Positions 46,135 to 54,582 of a stretch of DNA of 64,000 bases are shown here, piece by piece. Numbering within the stretch: the stretch's first letter is position 1; the number at the start of each line of letters is the position of its first letter. The stretch is taken from assembly GCF_015689175.1 (NCBI RefSeq), contig NZ_CP065047.1:248001-312000 (forward strand), given 5' to 3'. The stretch comes from Mycobacterium kubicae (GTDB lineage Bacteria; Actinomycetota; Actinomycetes; Mycobacteriales; Mycobacteriaceae). A program made the translations under genes and the position numbers. The notes beneath the pieces were generated by a model. The model ran no database searches, was not told where the DNA came from, and was given only the letters and a program-made list of their open reading frames with translations.

Positions 46135-46752
46135 GTGGCGAGTCGAACCGGTATGGGCGGAGTAGTGGCGCTGTTACTAGCGGTAAGCCTCGGCGTCTTC
46201 CCGGCGCAGGCAGACCCGAACGTCGCGCTGCCGCCGATCACCGCGACGGGAGCCGGCCCGATCCCCGGCGGTGGGGACGATGCGGAGCAAGCACGAATCG
46301 GGATGCAGCTCAGCAACCTTGACGAAGCAGACATTCAGGAGGGGGACGGCTCAGACGCGGCGGCGTTTATCAGTGCGGCCGCTGCGGCCAAGAACTCTTC
46401 CCTGTCATCGGCGTTCGTGCCCGTGCAGCGAGTGCTGGGCTGCCAGAAAGACAACACGTCCTTCGGTGTTCGCGCCTACCGGCGGGCCGACGGCCAGTGG
46501 GGCGGCGCGATGCTCGTCGTCGCCAATAGTGCGACGCGCAACCTGGACGCACTGACCGCCTGTGTCAAATCCAGCTGGCCTGCGCCGTCACCGGGAGACG
46601 CCACATCGATGTGCGCCAGCGGCTGGACGTATCCCACATCCGGGGAAAACCACCGGCCGGAAACCTATTACGTGTTGTTGGCCGGCACCGCCGGTGACTT
46701 CTGTGGTGCGCTGAACCAGAGCTACGGCAACTTCGCCACAGCCTGGCCCTGA
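46135..46752 (+). CDS. Secreted protein, hypothetical, 205 aa
   Basis: The GTG start gives 205 residues with a Sec signal (VVALLLAVSLGVFPAQA, cleavage near AQA-DPN). The mature protein is Ala/Gly-rich, with four or five Cys residues (VLGCQKD, TACVKS, SMCASG, GDFCGAL) that could form disulfides outside the cell. I do not recognise the family; it resembles small secreted mycobacterial proteins of unknown role. It is convergent with the DUF3558 lipoprotein gene. Confidence 0.75.
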   Translation: MASRTGMGGVVALLLAVSLGVFPAQADPNVALPPITATGAGPIPGGGDDAEQARIGMQLSNLDEADIQEGDGSDAAAFISAAAAAKNSSLSSAFVPVQRVLGCQKDNTSFGVRAYRRADGQWGGAMLVVANSATRNLDALTACVKSSWPAPSPGDATSMCASGWTYPTSGENHRPETYYVLLAGTAGDFCGALNQSYGNFATAWP

Positions 46753-46770
46753 TCCGTGGACACCACTGGC

Positions 46771-47331
46771 CTATCGCGCGGCCGCTATCGATTGGCGGGA
46801 TAACTCAACGGCAATGTCGCACGGGTCGTACAGCGGTCTTCTCTGGTAGCGAATCGACCATTCGAAGAAGTCGTCCTGATACTGAATGGCAACGTCACAG
46901 AGCCTGTTGACGGCCTTGGTCACCGAAGCGACCGCGATGAATCCGTGGTGACCATCGATGGTGATGTCGTCCACCCGCGGTCGCATCCGCTCCTCGCTGC
47001 TACGTTCGCGACCGATCGGACTGCCGCGAAACCACGTGAAGGAAAACCACGGACCGTCGACGGTTCCCCGGGCCAGCCACTGACACCCCACCGAGTTGCG
47101 GGCGGTGGTGACCAGCCCGGGAACCCGGGTCAGCCGGCTGACGGTCTCGTCGGTCACACCGCCGCATTCGGGGAAGAACGGTCCATGTGCCGCGGCTCGC
47201 GTGGTCGACGGCGACGACGAGCGTTGAGCGCCGGGACCCGAAGTGCCGCCGCTCGTACAGGCGGCTACCAGCACCGGCTGCAGCGCAGCGGCGATCGCCA
47301 ATACGGCCACTGCGCGCGGGTGTCGGGACAT
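46771..47331 (-). CDS. DUF3558 lipoprotein
   Basis: The ATG at 47331 gives 186 residues; an in-frame start at 47343 adds four. A lipoprotein signal ends in LVAAC with Cys25, followed by a Ser/Gly linker. The DUF3558 domain reads FFPECGGVTDETVSRLTRVP, SVGCQWLARG, SFTWFRGSPIGRERS and GFIAVASVTKAVNRLCDV. DUF3558 proteins are mycobacterial lipoproteins of unknown function. The two conserved Cys pairs are kept. It ends on the same strand as the polysaccharide deacetylase, which lies upstream of it. Confidence 0.85.
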   Translation of the reverse strand: MSRHPRAVAVLAIAAALQPVLVAACTSGGTSGPGAQRSSSPSTTRAAAHGPFFPECGGVTDETVSRLTRVPGLVTTARNSVGCQWLARGTVDGPWFSFTWFRGSPIGRERSSEERMRPRVDDITIDGHHGFIAVASVTKAVNRLCDVAIQYQDDFFEWSIRYQRRPLYDPCDIAVELSRQSIAAAR

Positions 47332-47401
47332 GTTGGTAATCACTCATACCGCAAAGTTCTGCTCGAAGCCCGTCGCCGATGCCGGGGGCCCGGTCGCGCG
47401 G

Positions 47402-48220
47402 TTACGCCGTCTTGAGGAAGACGTCGTTGAGGGTGACCGAACGCAGGTTGCGCGCGCGGATGATCTCGACGAGCTGAGGGTAGACGTGGGTGATTGGCAG
47501 GTGATTGAGGTGTCCGATCACGATCCCCTGCGGAACGAAGTATTGGTCGGCCATCTTCACGATGTATTCCTCGGTGATCAACGTCGAATCCGACAGTGAC
47601 CCTGACCAAAGGACCGGGATCGCATAGCCGAGGTCGGTGGCGACGGAGTCGGCGTTGGCGTCGTGCTTGGCGTAGGGCGGTCGCCAATACGGTTTGGCCG
47701 CAACGCCATACGTCTTCTTCAGGAAATCGTCGTTGCGCACCAGCTGCTGTGCGATCTGTCCCTTGTTGAGCGTCGTGAGGTCCGGGTGAGACCAGGTGTG
47801 ATTGCCGAGTTGGATTTGACCGGAATCGACCAGCGGGCGCAACAGCTTGAGGTTGTCCGTCCAGGAGTCGTACACGCCGTTGACGAAGAATGTCAGTCGT
47901 ATGCCGGTGTCCTTGGCGAACTGGGTGTAGGCGCGCACGACCTCGGAGTTGACGCCGTCATCGACGGTCAGCGCCAGCAGGTCACCCTCGCCGGGCAGTC
48001 TGTTGAGCACACCACCACCCGGTAACCGGATGCGCGCACTCGGTGGCGGCGGGGGCAACAAGCCGGCGACGGTCGGGCCGGCTGCGGGATTGGCGGCTGC
48101 TGCGGGGGCCTGAGCGAAGGTGCGCGGTTGCGGGTCGACCATGCAGCGAGCCGCCCCTACGCTGACGACCGTTGCTGCAGCGAGGGACCCGAGGAATCGG
48201 CGCCGGTTCAGCTCTGACAT
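47402..48220 (-). CDS. Polysaccharide deacetylase (NodB domain), Tat-exported
   Basis: The ATG at 48220 gives 272 residues. The N terminus has a Tat-type signal (LNRRRFLGSLAAATVVSVG). The NodB domain has ALTVDDGVN (metal Asp pair; Val replaces the common Phe), GNHTWSHPDLT (two zinc His), YWRPPYAKHD and the C-terminal VIGHLNHLPI. It should deacetylate a polymer such as peptidoglycan or another wall glycan outside the membrane. The longer start at 48334 lacks the Tat logic. Confidence 0.9.
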   Translation of the reverse strand: MSELNRRRFLGSLAAATVVSVGAARCMVDPQPRTFAQAPAAAANPAAGPTVAGLLPPPPPSARIRLPGGGVLNRLPGEGDLLALTVDDGVNSEVVRAYTQFAKDTGIRLTFFVNGVYDSWTDNLKLLRPLVDSGQIQLGNHTWSHPDLTTLNKGQIAQQLVRNDDFLKKTYGVAAKPYWRPPYAKHDANADSVATDLGYAIPVLWSGSLSDSTLITEEYIVKMADQYFVPQGIVIGHLNHLPITHVYPQLVEIIRARNLRSVTLNDVFLKTA

Positions 48221-48452
48221 GTGACGGCCGAGGTTCTGCTGCGCCTGCAACCACGCCGGCGCCCGTGCGGGACACCTAGGTTGACTAACGACGACGCCAC
48301 AGCAGCGAACCGTACCATGACCAGCCTCGTTCACCGGGCAGCGTCGAGCGTGTGTTCGCGGCTTTCACTGTGCGGCCTGGGTGGCAAAGTCCCACGAAGT
48401 CCGCCGTGAGTACTCGCCCGACGCCTTAAACGCACACTCGACGCAAAGTCGG

Positions 48453-49007
48453 TCAGGCCGGATCATCGGCATCCCACGGGATGACGCCGGACACCCAGTG
48501 GCTCAGTTGTTGCACTTGGTCATTGCGGTGCAAGTGGCGCGGCGGCGTGGCGAAACTGGAATACGGCCGGCACCGGATCACCACCCGGTTCTCCCGTTCG
48601 CACATATCCCTGACGGCCGGGCGAGCTTCTTCCCCGAGCGGTTGCCCGGACATTCGACCGGCGACGGCCGTCATGACGTCGACGGCCAGATCCGGGTCGG
48701 CGTCGAGCGTAGCGTCGGCATACACCTGCAGATAGCTGAACGGCCAGCGCTCATCGAGGACGCACAGGCTCACCTTGCCGTCGCGTTCGATGACGCGGGC
48801 CTTCCCCCGCCCCGCCATCGTCGAGACCAATAGCTCGTCGTCATCGGTGGGGACGTAATACACGATCGACATCGCAGGACCGTCGTTGCGGCGGCGGTAC
48901 CCGAACACACACGTCCGGTGGGTGCGGACAAATTCCCGTCGCTCGGACGGCAGCATGTCCCGATCGGTGGGAGCGGTATAGGGCTCGGGCGCCAGAGGTA
49001 GCAGCAT
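48453..49007 (-). CDS. Pyridoxamine 5'-phosphate oxidase-like (PPOX) flavin/F420 protein
   Basis: This 184-residue protein has the split-barrel fold: VRTHRTCVFGYRRRNDGPAM, SIVYYVPTDDDELLVSTMAG, RGKARVIERDGKVSLCVLDE and FSYLQVYADATL. These are marks of mycobacterial PPOX-class F420- or FMN-dependent proteins. It is divergent from a TetR gene, and the 56-bp gap carries a palindrome, so it is probably under that TetR. Confidence 0.85.
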   Translation of the reverse strand: MLLPLAPEPYTAPTDRDMLPSERREFVRTHRTCVFGYRRRNDGPAMSIVYYVPTDDDELLVSTMAGRGKARVIERDGKVSLCVLDERWPFSYLQVYADATLDADPDLAVDVMTAVAGRMSGQPLGEEARPAVRDMCERENRVVIRCRPYSSFATPPRHLHRNDQVQQLSHWVSGVIPWDADDPA

Positions 49008-49053
49008 GACGAAGTTCCTCGCTGAGGGGATGGTTGACCACCCCGGTTAATAT

Positions 49054-49070
49054 TGGATACAGTGTGTCCA
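49054..49070. promoter_or_regulatory. TetR operator overlapping the TetR start
   Basis: TGGATACAGTGTGTCCA is a 17-bp near-perfect palindrome (one mismatched pair). It contains the GTG start of the TetR gene at 49064 and is flanked by TTAATAT and TTAAT. The position suggests a leaderless or very short 5' end and autorepression. Confidence 0.5.
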
Positions 49071-49753
49071 TTAATCACGAAGGTGTCAAACAGTCACTGG
49101 GCCGCACCCGCGGCCGTCCAGCGCTGCCGTTGGACCGGATCCTCACCGCAGCGCTGGACATCGTCGACGAACACGGGGCCGATGCGCTGTCGATGCGGTC
49201 TCTGGCGCAGCGTCTGGGGTCGGGCACGGCCACGCTGTACCGGCATTTCGCCGGGCGCACGGAATTGGTCGCCATGGTGGTCGACCGCATGCTCGGTGAA
49301 GTGCACCTCGACGCTCCCGGACTGTCCTGGCAGCACGCCTGCACATCGCTCGCTCAACAGATGTTCGACGCGCTGGGGCGACACGGGAATGTGGCGTCAC
49401 TGCTGATCGGACAGGTTCCGACCGGCCCGAACGCGCTGGCTCAACGGGAATTCGTGCTGTCAGTGCTGCTGCGGAATGGGTTTGCGCCGGTCATCGCCGC
49501 GCACGCGTACGCGACGTTGTCTCGGTACGTCTTGGGGTTCGCCATCCAGGTTTCGACAGCTGCGGCTACCGCCCAGGACGACGCAGCCGTGTCCGCGGCG
49601 TTTCGTCAGCTCGATCCGTCGCAGTATCCGGCCACGGTGGCGGTGGCCGACGAACTGCCGGTCCCATTAGCCGAAGAGTTCAACTTCGGGCTGAGCCTCA
49701 TCGTGGCGGGTCTCGCAGAACGCAACGACGAACCGCACGCATCGGGCCGTTAG
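49064..49753 (+). CDS. TetR family transcriptional regulator
   Basis: I chose the GTG at 49064 (a TTG at 49034 would run through the operator). The 229-residue protein has the pattern TRGRPALPLDRILTAALDIV, ADALSMRSLAQRLGSGTATL, YRHFAGRTELVAMVVDRMLG of the TetR group with a TetR_C_1-type ligand domain. The C-terminal FNFGLSLIVAGLAE is typical of that domain. It is divergent from the PPOX gene. Its stop overlaps the convergent TetR stop at 49750-49753. Confidence 0.88.
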   Translation: MSINHEGVKQSLGRTRGRPALPLDRILTAALDIVDEHGADALSMRSLAQRLGSGTATLYRHFAGRTELVAMVVDRMLGEVHLDAPGLSWQHACTSLAQQMFDALGRHGNVASLLIGQVPTGPNALAQREFVLSVLLRNGFAPVIAAHAYATLSRYVLGFAIQVSTAAATAQDDAAVSAAFRQLDPSQYPATVAVADELPVPLAEEFNFGLSLIVAGLAERNDEPHASGR

Positions 49754-50376
49754 GTCCGGACGAAGAGCGCGCCCCTGATCATCCGCTTGGCGGAGTTCAG
49801 GGTGGCGTCATAGGCCTCCGGGGGCAGGCTGGCCGCTTGCTGGGACAGGCCGCGAGTCAGCGCGCAAATGGCTTCCACGGCGGCCGCGGCGTCGATGTCA
49901 GCGGACAGCACGGCGCGTGCTTGCGCGTCCTCCACGATGGCACTGATGACATCGCGTAGCGCTTTCGATCCGGGGTACGTCGGGCTGCCGCGCCGCGACT
50001 GGATCGCACTTTCCACCCGCACCGCGCGCAGGAAGCCGGCCAGATAGGGGTAATCGCTGATCAGTCGTTTCGACTCGTCGAGCACCGCGTCGAGGCGATC
50101 GAGCACATCGTCGTATTGCGCTGCCGCCGTGCGCAGCCGGGGCAGCACAATGTCCTCGATCTCCTCGCTGGTCGCGGTCAGCAGTTCGGATTTGTTCGCA
50201 AAATAGTGGTACAGGCTGCCGCTGGTCATCTCGGCGGCGCGGGCGATCTCTCGGATCGAAGCCTGCGCGTAGCCCACCTCGGCCACAGAGCGCATCGCCG
50301 CGGTGAGGATTCGCCGCCGCGTTTGCTCGCCGCTCGCGCCGACGGGGCGACCGAGGTGGGCGGGGCCGGCTGTCAT
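49750..50376 (-). CDS. TetR family regulator, paralogue A of a head-to-head pair
   Basis: The ATG at 50376 gives 208 residues. The DNA-binding part is LGRPVGASGEQTRRRILTAA, SVAEVGYAQASIREIARAAE, TSGSLYHYFANKSELL. The divergent neighbour is 42 of 55 identical over this region by eye. The ligand domains differ more. It probably recognises the AT-rich palindrome at 50416-50427 and the related sites at 51136 and 54536. The frame extending to 51141 is not used because it runs through the divergent gene. Confidence 0.9.
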   Translation of the reverse strand: MTAGPAHLGRPVGASGEQTRRRILTAAMRSVAEVGYAQASIREIARAAEMTSGSLYHYFANKSELLTATSEEIEDIVLPRLRTAAAQYDDVLDRLDAVLDESKRLISDYPYLAGFLRAVRVESAIQSRRGSPTYPGSKALRDVISAIVEDAQARAVLSADIDAAAAVEAICALTRGLSQQAASLPPEAYDATLNSAKRMIRGALFVRT

Positions 50377-50401
50377 GCCGCCCTCCTCCAGGTCCCTCGG
50401 A

Positions 50402-50430
50402 TCCAATTGATCGATCGAATATATTCGACC
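50402..50430. promoter_or_regulatory. AT-rich operator between the paired TetR genes
   Basis: CGAATATATTCG (50416-50427) is a perfect 12-bp palindrome next to TTGATCGATCGAA. The element resembles the sites upstream of the BVMO and PE_PGRS genes (GATTGATTATA), which suggests one shared regulator set. Confidence 0.55.
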
Positions 50431-50490
50431 ACGCCGGTACGGTGGCCACGGTCGACGGGCCGCCACATGCACGTAAGGACACCTCTGGCC

Positions 50491-51132
50491 ATGACCCCCG
50501 CCCAGTTGGGCCGCCCCGTCGGCGCCAGCGGCGAAGAAACTCGCCAGCGGATCATCCTCGCCACCATGAAGTGTGTTGCCGAGGTCGGCTATGCGCAGGC
50601 GACGATCCGGGAAATCGCCCGCGCGGCCAATGTGACCAGTGCCAGCCTGTACAACTACTTTCCCAACAAGGCGCAGCTGATCAAGGCGACCATCGCGGCA
50701 CGGGCCGAAGCGTCGATTCCCCGGTTGCGTGCTGCCGCCCAAGGGCCCGGCGACGCCATTGCGCGAATCCAGGCGGTGCTCGACGTATGCGGCAACTTGA
50801 TCCGTGAATATCCGGACCTCGCCGCGTTCGAGTGGGCTATTCGGGCGGCGAATGTCATCCCCACCGACGGCGCCGGCGCCTCGGACGACGCTGCCGGTTT
50901 TGTGACGTTTCGCGGGATCATCGAGAGCTTGGTCGACGAGGCGATCGGGCATGGGGAACTCGGCGACGACCCGGACCGGCGCGGTGCGATCGAGGCGATT
51001 TACGCGCTCATCTACGGCTTGACCGAACTCGCGGCCACATTGCCGGCAGCGCAGTATCACGCTGCGCTGCAATCGGCCAAGGTATTGGTCGAGGGCGCGC
51101 TGTTCGACCGCAACCAGGCGGCCGGGCCTTGA
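50491..51132 (+). CDS. TetR family regulator, paralogue B of a head-to-head pair
   Basis: The ATG at 50491, with AAGGA at 50475-50479, gives 213 residues; an upstream ATG at 50467 adds eight. The N terminus repeats paralogue A: LGRPVGASGEETRQRIILAT, CVAEVGYAQATIREIARAAN, TSASLYNYFPNKAQLI. The C-terminal ligand domain is distinct. The BVMO operon follows 50 bp later on the same strand behind a 16-bp palindrome. This protein is a likely regulator of that operon and of the PE_PGRS gene. Confidence 0.9.
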   Translation: MTPAQLGRPVGASGEETRQRIILATMKCVAEVGYAQATIREIARAANVTSASLYNYFPNKAQLIKATIAARAEASIPRLRAAAQGPGDAIARIQAVLDVCGNLIREYPDLAAFEWAIRAANVIPTDGAGASDDAAGFVTFRGIIESLVDEAIGHGELGDDPDRRGAIEAIYALIYGLTELAATLPAAQYHAALQSAKVLVEGALFDRNQAAGP

Positions 51133-51135
51133 TGC

Positions 51136-51151
51136 AATCAATCGATTGATT
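51136..51151. promoter_or_regulatory. Palindromic operator upstream of the BVMO operon
   Basis: AATCAATCGATTGATT is a perfect 16-bp palindrome, followed by ATA and TATAGAGT-type -10 sequence. It begins just past the TetR-B stop and ends 31 bp before the BVMO start. ATCAA-NN-GATTGATTATA recurs at 54536-54553 upstream of the PE_PGRS gene. Confidence 0.7.
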
Positions 51152-51182
51152 ATAGAGTCCTCGCGGAGAGTGGGGCCGCACC

Positions 51183-52961
51183 TTGACCAGAACTGCTGCG
51201 CAGTTGACAGACGTCGATGCGCTGCGCCGCAAGTACGCCCGAGAGCGAGAACGGCGAGTGCGGGCCGACGGCATCGCTCAGTACGTGGAAGTCGCCGGCG
51301 ACTTCGCCCGGTTCGGTGCAGATCCCTGGGTCTCGGAGACGATCACCCGCGAACCATTGACCGACGAGGTCGACGTGGCGATCGTGGGGGCCGGCTTCGG
51401 CGGGCTCTTGACGGGCGTGCGGTTACGCGAACTCGGGGTGCAAAGTGTGCGATTGATCGACCGGGCGGCCGATGTGGGCGGCACCTGGTATTGGAACCGT
51501 TACCCCGGAATCGCCTGCGACGTCGAGTCCTATGTCTATATGCCGCTGCTGGAAGAACTCGGTTACATCCCTACGGAGAAATACGCCAAGGGCGCCGAAA
51601 TACTCGACCATTGCCGTCGTATCGCCGAGCGGTACGACCTGTACCGCGACGCCTGCCTGCAGACAGAAGTGCGCGAAATCCGCTGGGAGGCAGGGACTTC
51701 CCGGTGGGTTATCCGGACGAGTCACGGCGATGTGATGCGGGCGAAATTCGTGTCGATGGCCAACGGCTACCAGGCCAAGCCCAAGCTCCCCGGAATCCCC
51801 GGCATCAACGCGTTCGGTGGTCACGCCTTCCACACCAGCCGGTGGGATTATCGCTACACCGGTGACCAGCTGGAGAATCTGGCCGACAAGCGCGTCGGCA
51901 TCATCGGTACCGGTGCCACTGCCGTGCAGTGCATTCCACACTTGGCCGCCGCGGCGCAGCGACTCTACGTCTTCCAGCGCACACCGTCGTCGGTCGACGT
52001 GCGCGCCAACGCACCCACCGATCCGCAGTGGGTGAACACATTACAACCCGGGTGGCAGCGCCGGCGCATCCAGAACTTCCAAAGCCTGACTGCGGGAGGG
52101 CAGTCCGATGAAGACCTGGTCGCCGACGCTTGGACCAGCATCACTCGCAGGCTTCCGGTCATGCGGCATGACACCGAAGGAGCACGCACCCGCGACATCG
52201 AACTGGCCGACTTCTCCAAGATGGACGAGATACGCGTGCGTGTCGACGAACTCGTGACCGACCGTGCCACAGCCGAGGCACTCAAGCCGTGGTACGGCTA
52301 CTTCTGCAAACGGCCCTGCTTTCACGACGAGTATCTGCAGACCTTCAACCGGGACAACGTCACATTGGTCGATACCCGGGGTTCGGGAGTGCAGCGCATC
52401 ACTGAGTCTGGCGTCGTCGTCGACGGCGTCGGCCATGACGTCGACTGTTTGATCTTCGCGACCGGTTTCGAGGTCGGCACGGACTACTGCCGTCGTACCG
52501 GCTTCGAACTGATCGGCCGCGACGGTGTCACGTTGACCGAGCAGTGGCGCGACGGTGTGCGTACCTTTCAGGGCTTGTGCGCCAACGGATTTCCGAACTG
52601 CTTCATCGAAAGCATCGCCCAGGCCGGCTTGACGGTGAACTTCCCCTACCTGCTCGACGTACAAGCCACCCACGTCGCATGGGTCATCGCCTGGGCCCTG
52701 GAACACGGCGTCCAGGAACTGGAGGCAACACAAGACGCGGAAGCCGCCTGGGTCGACACAGTGGTCGAGCGCTCGGCGGCCACTGCCGAGCGCGCCAAGA
52801 CGTGCACTCCCGGCTATTACAACCGCGAAGGCAAGGCGGACGCCAAAACTCGGCAAGGCAGCTTCTTCTTCGGTGCGCCCACCGAATACGCCGACATTTT
52901 GCAGGCATGGCGGGCCCAGGGAAACCTCGAGGGGTTGCACATTCGCGGGTTTCGCTCATGA
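51183..52961 (+). CDS. Baeyer-Villiger-type flavin monooxygenase, 592 aa
   Basis: The TTG start gives 592 residues. Two Rossmann motifs (GAGFGGLLTG at 69-78 and VGIIGTGATAVQ near 238) flank the BVMO fingerprint FGGHAFHTSRWDY (F211 to W221). GGTWYWNRYPGIACDVESYV is the FAD-side conserved segment. It should convert ketones to esters or lactones with NADPH and O2; the N-terminal extension of about 60 residues is that of larger BVMOs. The stop overlaps the start of a second BVMO (ATGA). Its substrate may be a steroid or cyclic ketone, but this is inference. Confidence 0.92.
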   Translation: MTRTAAQLTDVDALRRKYARERERRVRADGIAQYVEVAGDFARFGADPWVSETITREPLTDEVDVAIVGAGFGGLLTGVRLRELGVQSVRLIDRAADVGGTWYWNRYPGIACDVESYVYMPLLEELGYIPTEKYAKGAEILDHCRRIAERYDLYRDACLQTEVREIRWEAGTSRWVIRTSHGDVMRAKFVSMANGYQAKPKLPGIPGINAFGGHAFHTSRWDYRYTGDQLENLADKRVGIIGTGATAVQCIPHLAAAAQRLYVFQRTPSSVDVRANAPTDPQWVNTLQPGWQRRRIQNFQSLTAGGQSDEDLVADAWTSITRRLPVMRHDTEGARTRDIELADFSKMDEIRVRVDELVTDRATAEALKPWYGYFCKRPCFHDEYLQTFNRDNVTLVDTRGSGVQRITESGVVVDGVGHDVDCLIFATGFEVGTDYCRRTGFELIGRDGVTLTEQWRDGVRTFQGLCANGFPNCFIESIAQAGLTVNFPYLLDVQATHVAWVIAWALEHGVQELEATQDAEAAWVDTVVERSAATAERAKTCTPGYYNREGKADAKTRQGSFFFGAPTEYADILQAWRAQGNLEGLHIRGFRS

Positions 52962-54526
52962 CAGCAGGACGGCGCTACCTCGCGGGGCGGGTCAGGGCCG
53001 TCATGCGGCGTCACCGCTCACCGAAGGTGGCGATCATCGGAACCGGCTTCGGTGGAATCAGCGTCGCAGTGGCGCTGCGCCGTGCCGGAATCGACGATCT
53101 GGTGATGATCGACGGCAATGACGGCGTGGGCGGCACCTGGCGACGCAACACCTATCCGGGCGCCGCGTGTGATATCCAAAGCCACCTGTACTCGTTCTCG
53201 TTCGCGCCCAACAAGTCCTGGAGTCGTACCTACGCCCGCCAACCCGAGATACTGGCCTATCTGGAGTCGGTGGTCGACAACTTCGACCTGCGCCGCCACC
53301 TCATGCTCGACACTCGAGTGCGGACACTCGAGTGGCACGGCGGTAGCTGGGCACTCGCGCTGGACCGCGCGGGAAGCCTCGACACCATGCATGCCGACAT
53401 CGTCGTCAGCGCCGTTGGGCTGTTCGGCACGGCGAAACTGCCCGATATCGCCGGCCTGTCCGACTTCCGCGGCGCCGTCATGCACACTTCGCATTGGGAT
53501 CACGGCATCGACCTGGCGAACAAGAACATCGCGGTGATCGGCACCGGAGCCAGCGGTGTCCAGGTCGTTCCGGAATTGGCCAAGACAGCCGCCCACCTGA
53601 CGGTGTTTCAACGCACCCCGCCCTGGATGGTGCCCAAGGACGACCGTGCCTACACCGCAACAGAATTGCGCCGGTTCCGGCGTGACCCGTTCGCGGTGCG
53701 CCGAGCCCGCTGGAAGGTATGGAAGTTCCAGCACGACAACACCGCGACGATGGCCGATGACCCAATCGTGGCTTCTCGCAGCGAATTTGCCACCGCATTT
53801 CTGAAACGTAGTGTCGCCGACGACCATCTGCGTCGAGCCCTGACGCCGAAATATCCGTTCCGGTGCAAGCGGGTTCTGCTGGGCGAGGACTTCTACCGCG
53901 CCGTGCAGCAGGACAACGTCGCACTCGTCACCGACCCGATTGAACAAGTGACCGAAAGGTCCATCATCACTGCGTCCCAGGAGGCCGCCGACCTCGATGT
54001 GATCGTCCTGGCCACCGGATTCGAGACGTCACGCTACTTGTCCGGGATCGAGGTCATCGGGGCGAATGGCCGGCGGCTACACGATGTCTGGGGCGTCGAG
54101 CCAACTGCCTACCTAGGCGTGGCGGTGGGTGGCTTCCCGAATTTCTTCATGCTCTACGGCCCCAATACCAACCAGGGCGGCAACTCCATCGTCTACATCC
54201 ACGAGGCCGCATCCCGGCTGGTGGCCAGCGCCGCGACGCGGATAGCGCGCCGAGGCGGATACCTTGACGTCCGGGCAGAAGCGGAGCGGCGTTACAACGA
54301 GCAGCTTTCCATCGCCCTCGAGCGATCCATCTGGACCCAGTGCGACAGTTACTTCCGCTCGCCCACCGGACGCATCGTCACTCAATGGCCCTATACCGAG
54401 TTCGAGTACGCCCGTCGGACCTGGCGGTTGCGATCGCGCGACTGGATACATCACCCGGGTGGCACGCAGCGAGCGCCGGCCGGGCAATCCGGATGTTCGG
54501 CGAAAGTGTCACCGAGCCCTGAATAG
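52958..54526 (+). CDS. Baeyer-Villiger-type flavin monooxygenase, 522 aa
   Basis: The ATG at 52958 overlaps the first BVMO stop and gives 522 residues. It has IIGTGFGGISVAVALRRAGI at 26-45, GGTWRRNTYPGAACDIQSHL, the BVMO fingerprint FRGAVMHTSHWDH, the second Rossmann motif IAVIGTGASGVQVVPEL and ATGFETSRYLSGI. It lacks the N-terminal extension of its neighbour, so it is a different subtype rather than a recent tandem copy. The pair may act in series or form mixed assemblies. The longer frame from 52544 is not used. Confidence 0.92.
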   Translation: MTAGRRYLAGRVRAVMRRHRSPKVAIIGTGFGGISVAVALRRAGIDDLVMIDGNDGVGGTWRRNTYPGAACDIQSHLYSFSFAPNKSWSRTYARQPEILAYLESVVDNFDLRRHLMLDTRVRTLEWHGGSWALALDRAGSLDTMHADIVVSAVGLFGTAKLPDIAGLSDFRGAVMHTSHWDHGIDLANKNIAVIGTGASGVQVVPELAKTAAHLTVFQRTPPWMVPKDDRAYTATELRRFRRDPFAVRRARWKVWKFQHDNTATMADDPIVASRSEFATAFLKRSVADDHLRRALTPKYPFRCKRVLLGEDFYRAVQQDNVALVTDPIEQVTERSIITASQEAADLDVIVLATGFETSRYLSGIEVIGANGRRLHDVWGVEPTAYLGVAVGGFPNFFMLYGPNTNQGGNSIVYIHEAASRLVASAATRIARRGGYLDVRAEAERRYNEQLSIALERSIWTQCDSYFRSPTGRIVTQWPYTEFEYARRTWRLRSRDWIHHPGGTQRAPAGQSGCSAKVSPSPE

Positions 54527-54535
54527 GGCGATACT

Positions 54536-54553
54536 ATCAACTGATTGATTATA
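54536..54553. promoter_or_regulatory. Second copy of the BVMO-type operator, upstream of PE_PGRS
   Basis: ATCAACTGATTGATTATA matches 16 of 18 positions with the site at 51137-51154. It lies 30 bp before the PE_PGRS ATG and overlaps the expected promoter. Confidence 0.65.
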
Positions 54554-54582
54554 TCAGGTGCCGGTCGTGCGAGAGGGCAGCG

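Noticed and set aside
50116..50490. N-terminal extension of TetR-B and the matching extension of TetR-A
   Set aside because: Each runs antisense through the other gene and through the shared operator; the conserved LGRPVGASGE start lies at the chosen ATGs.
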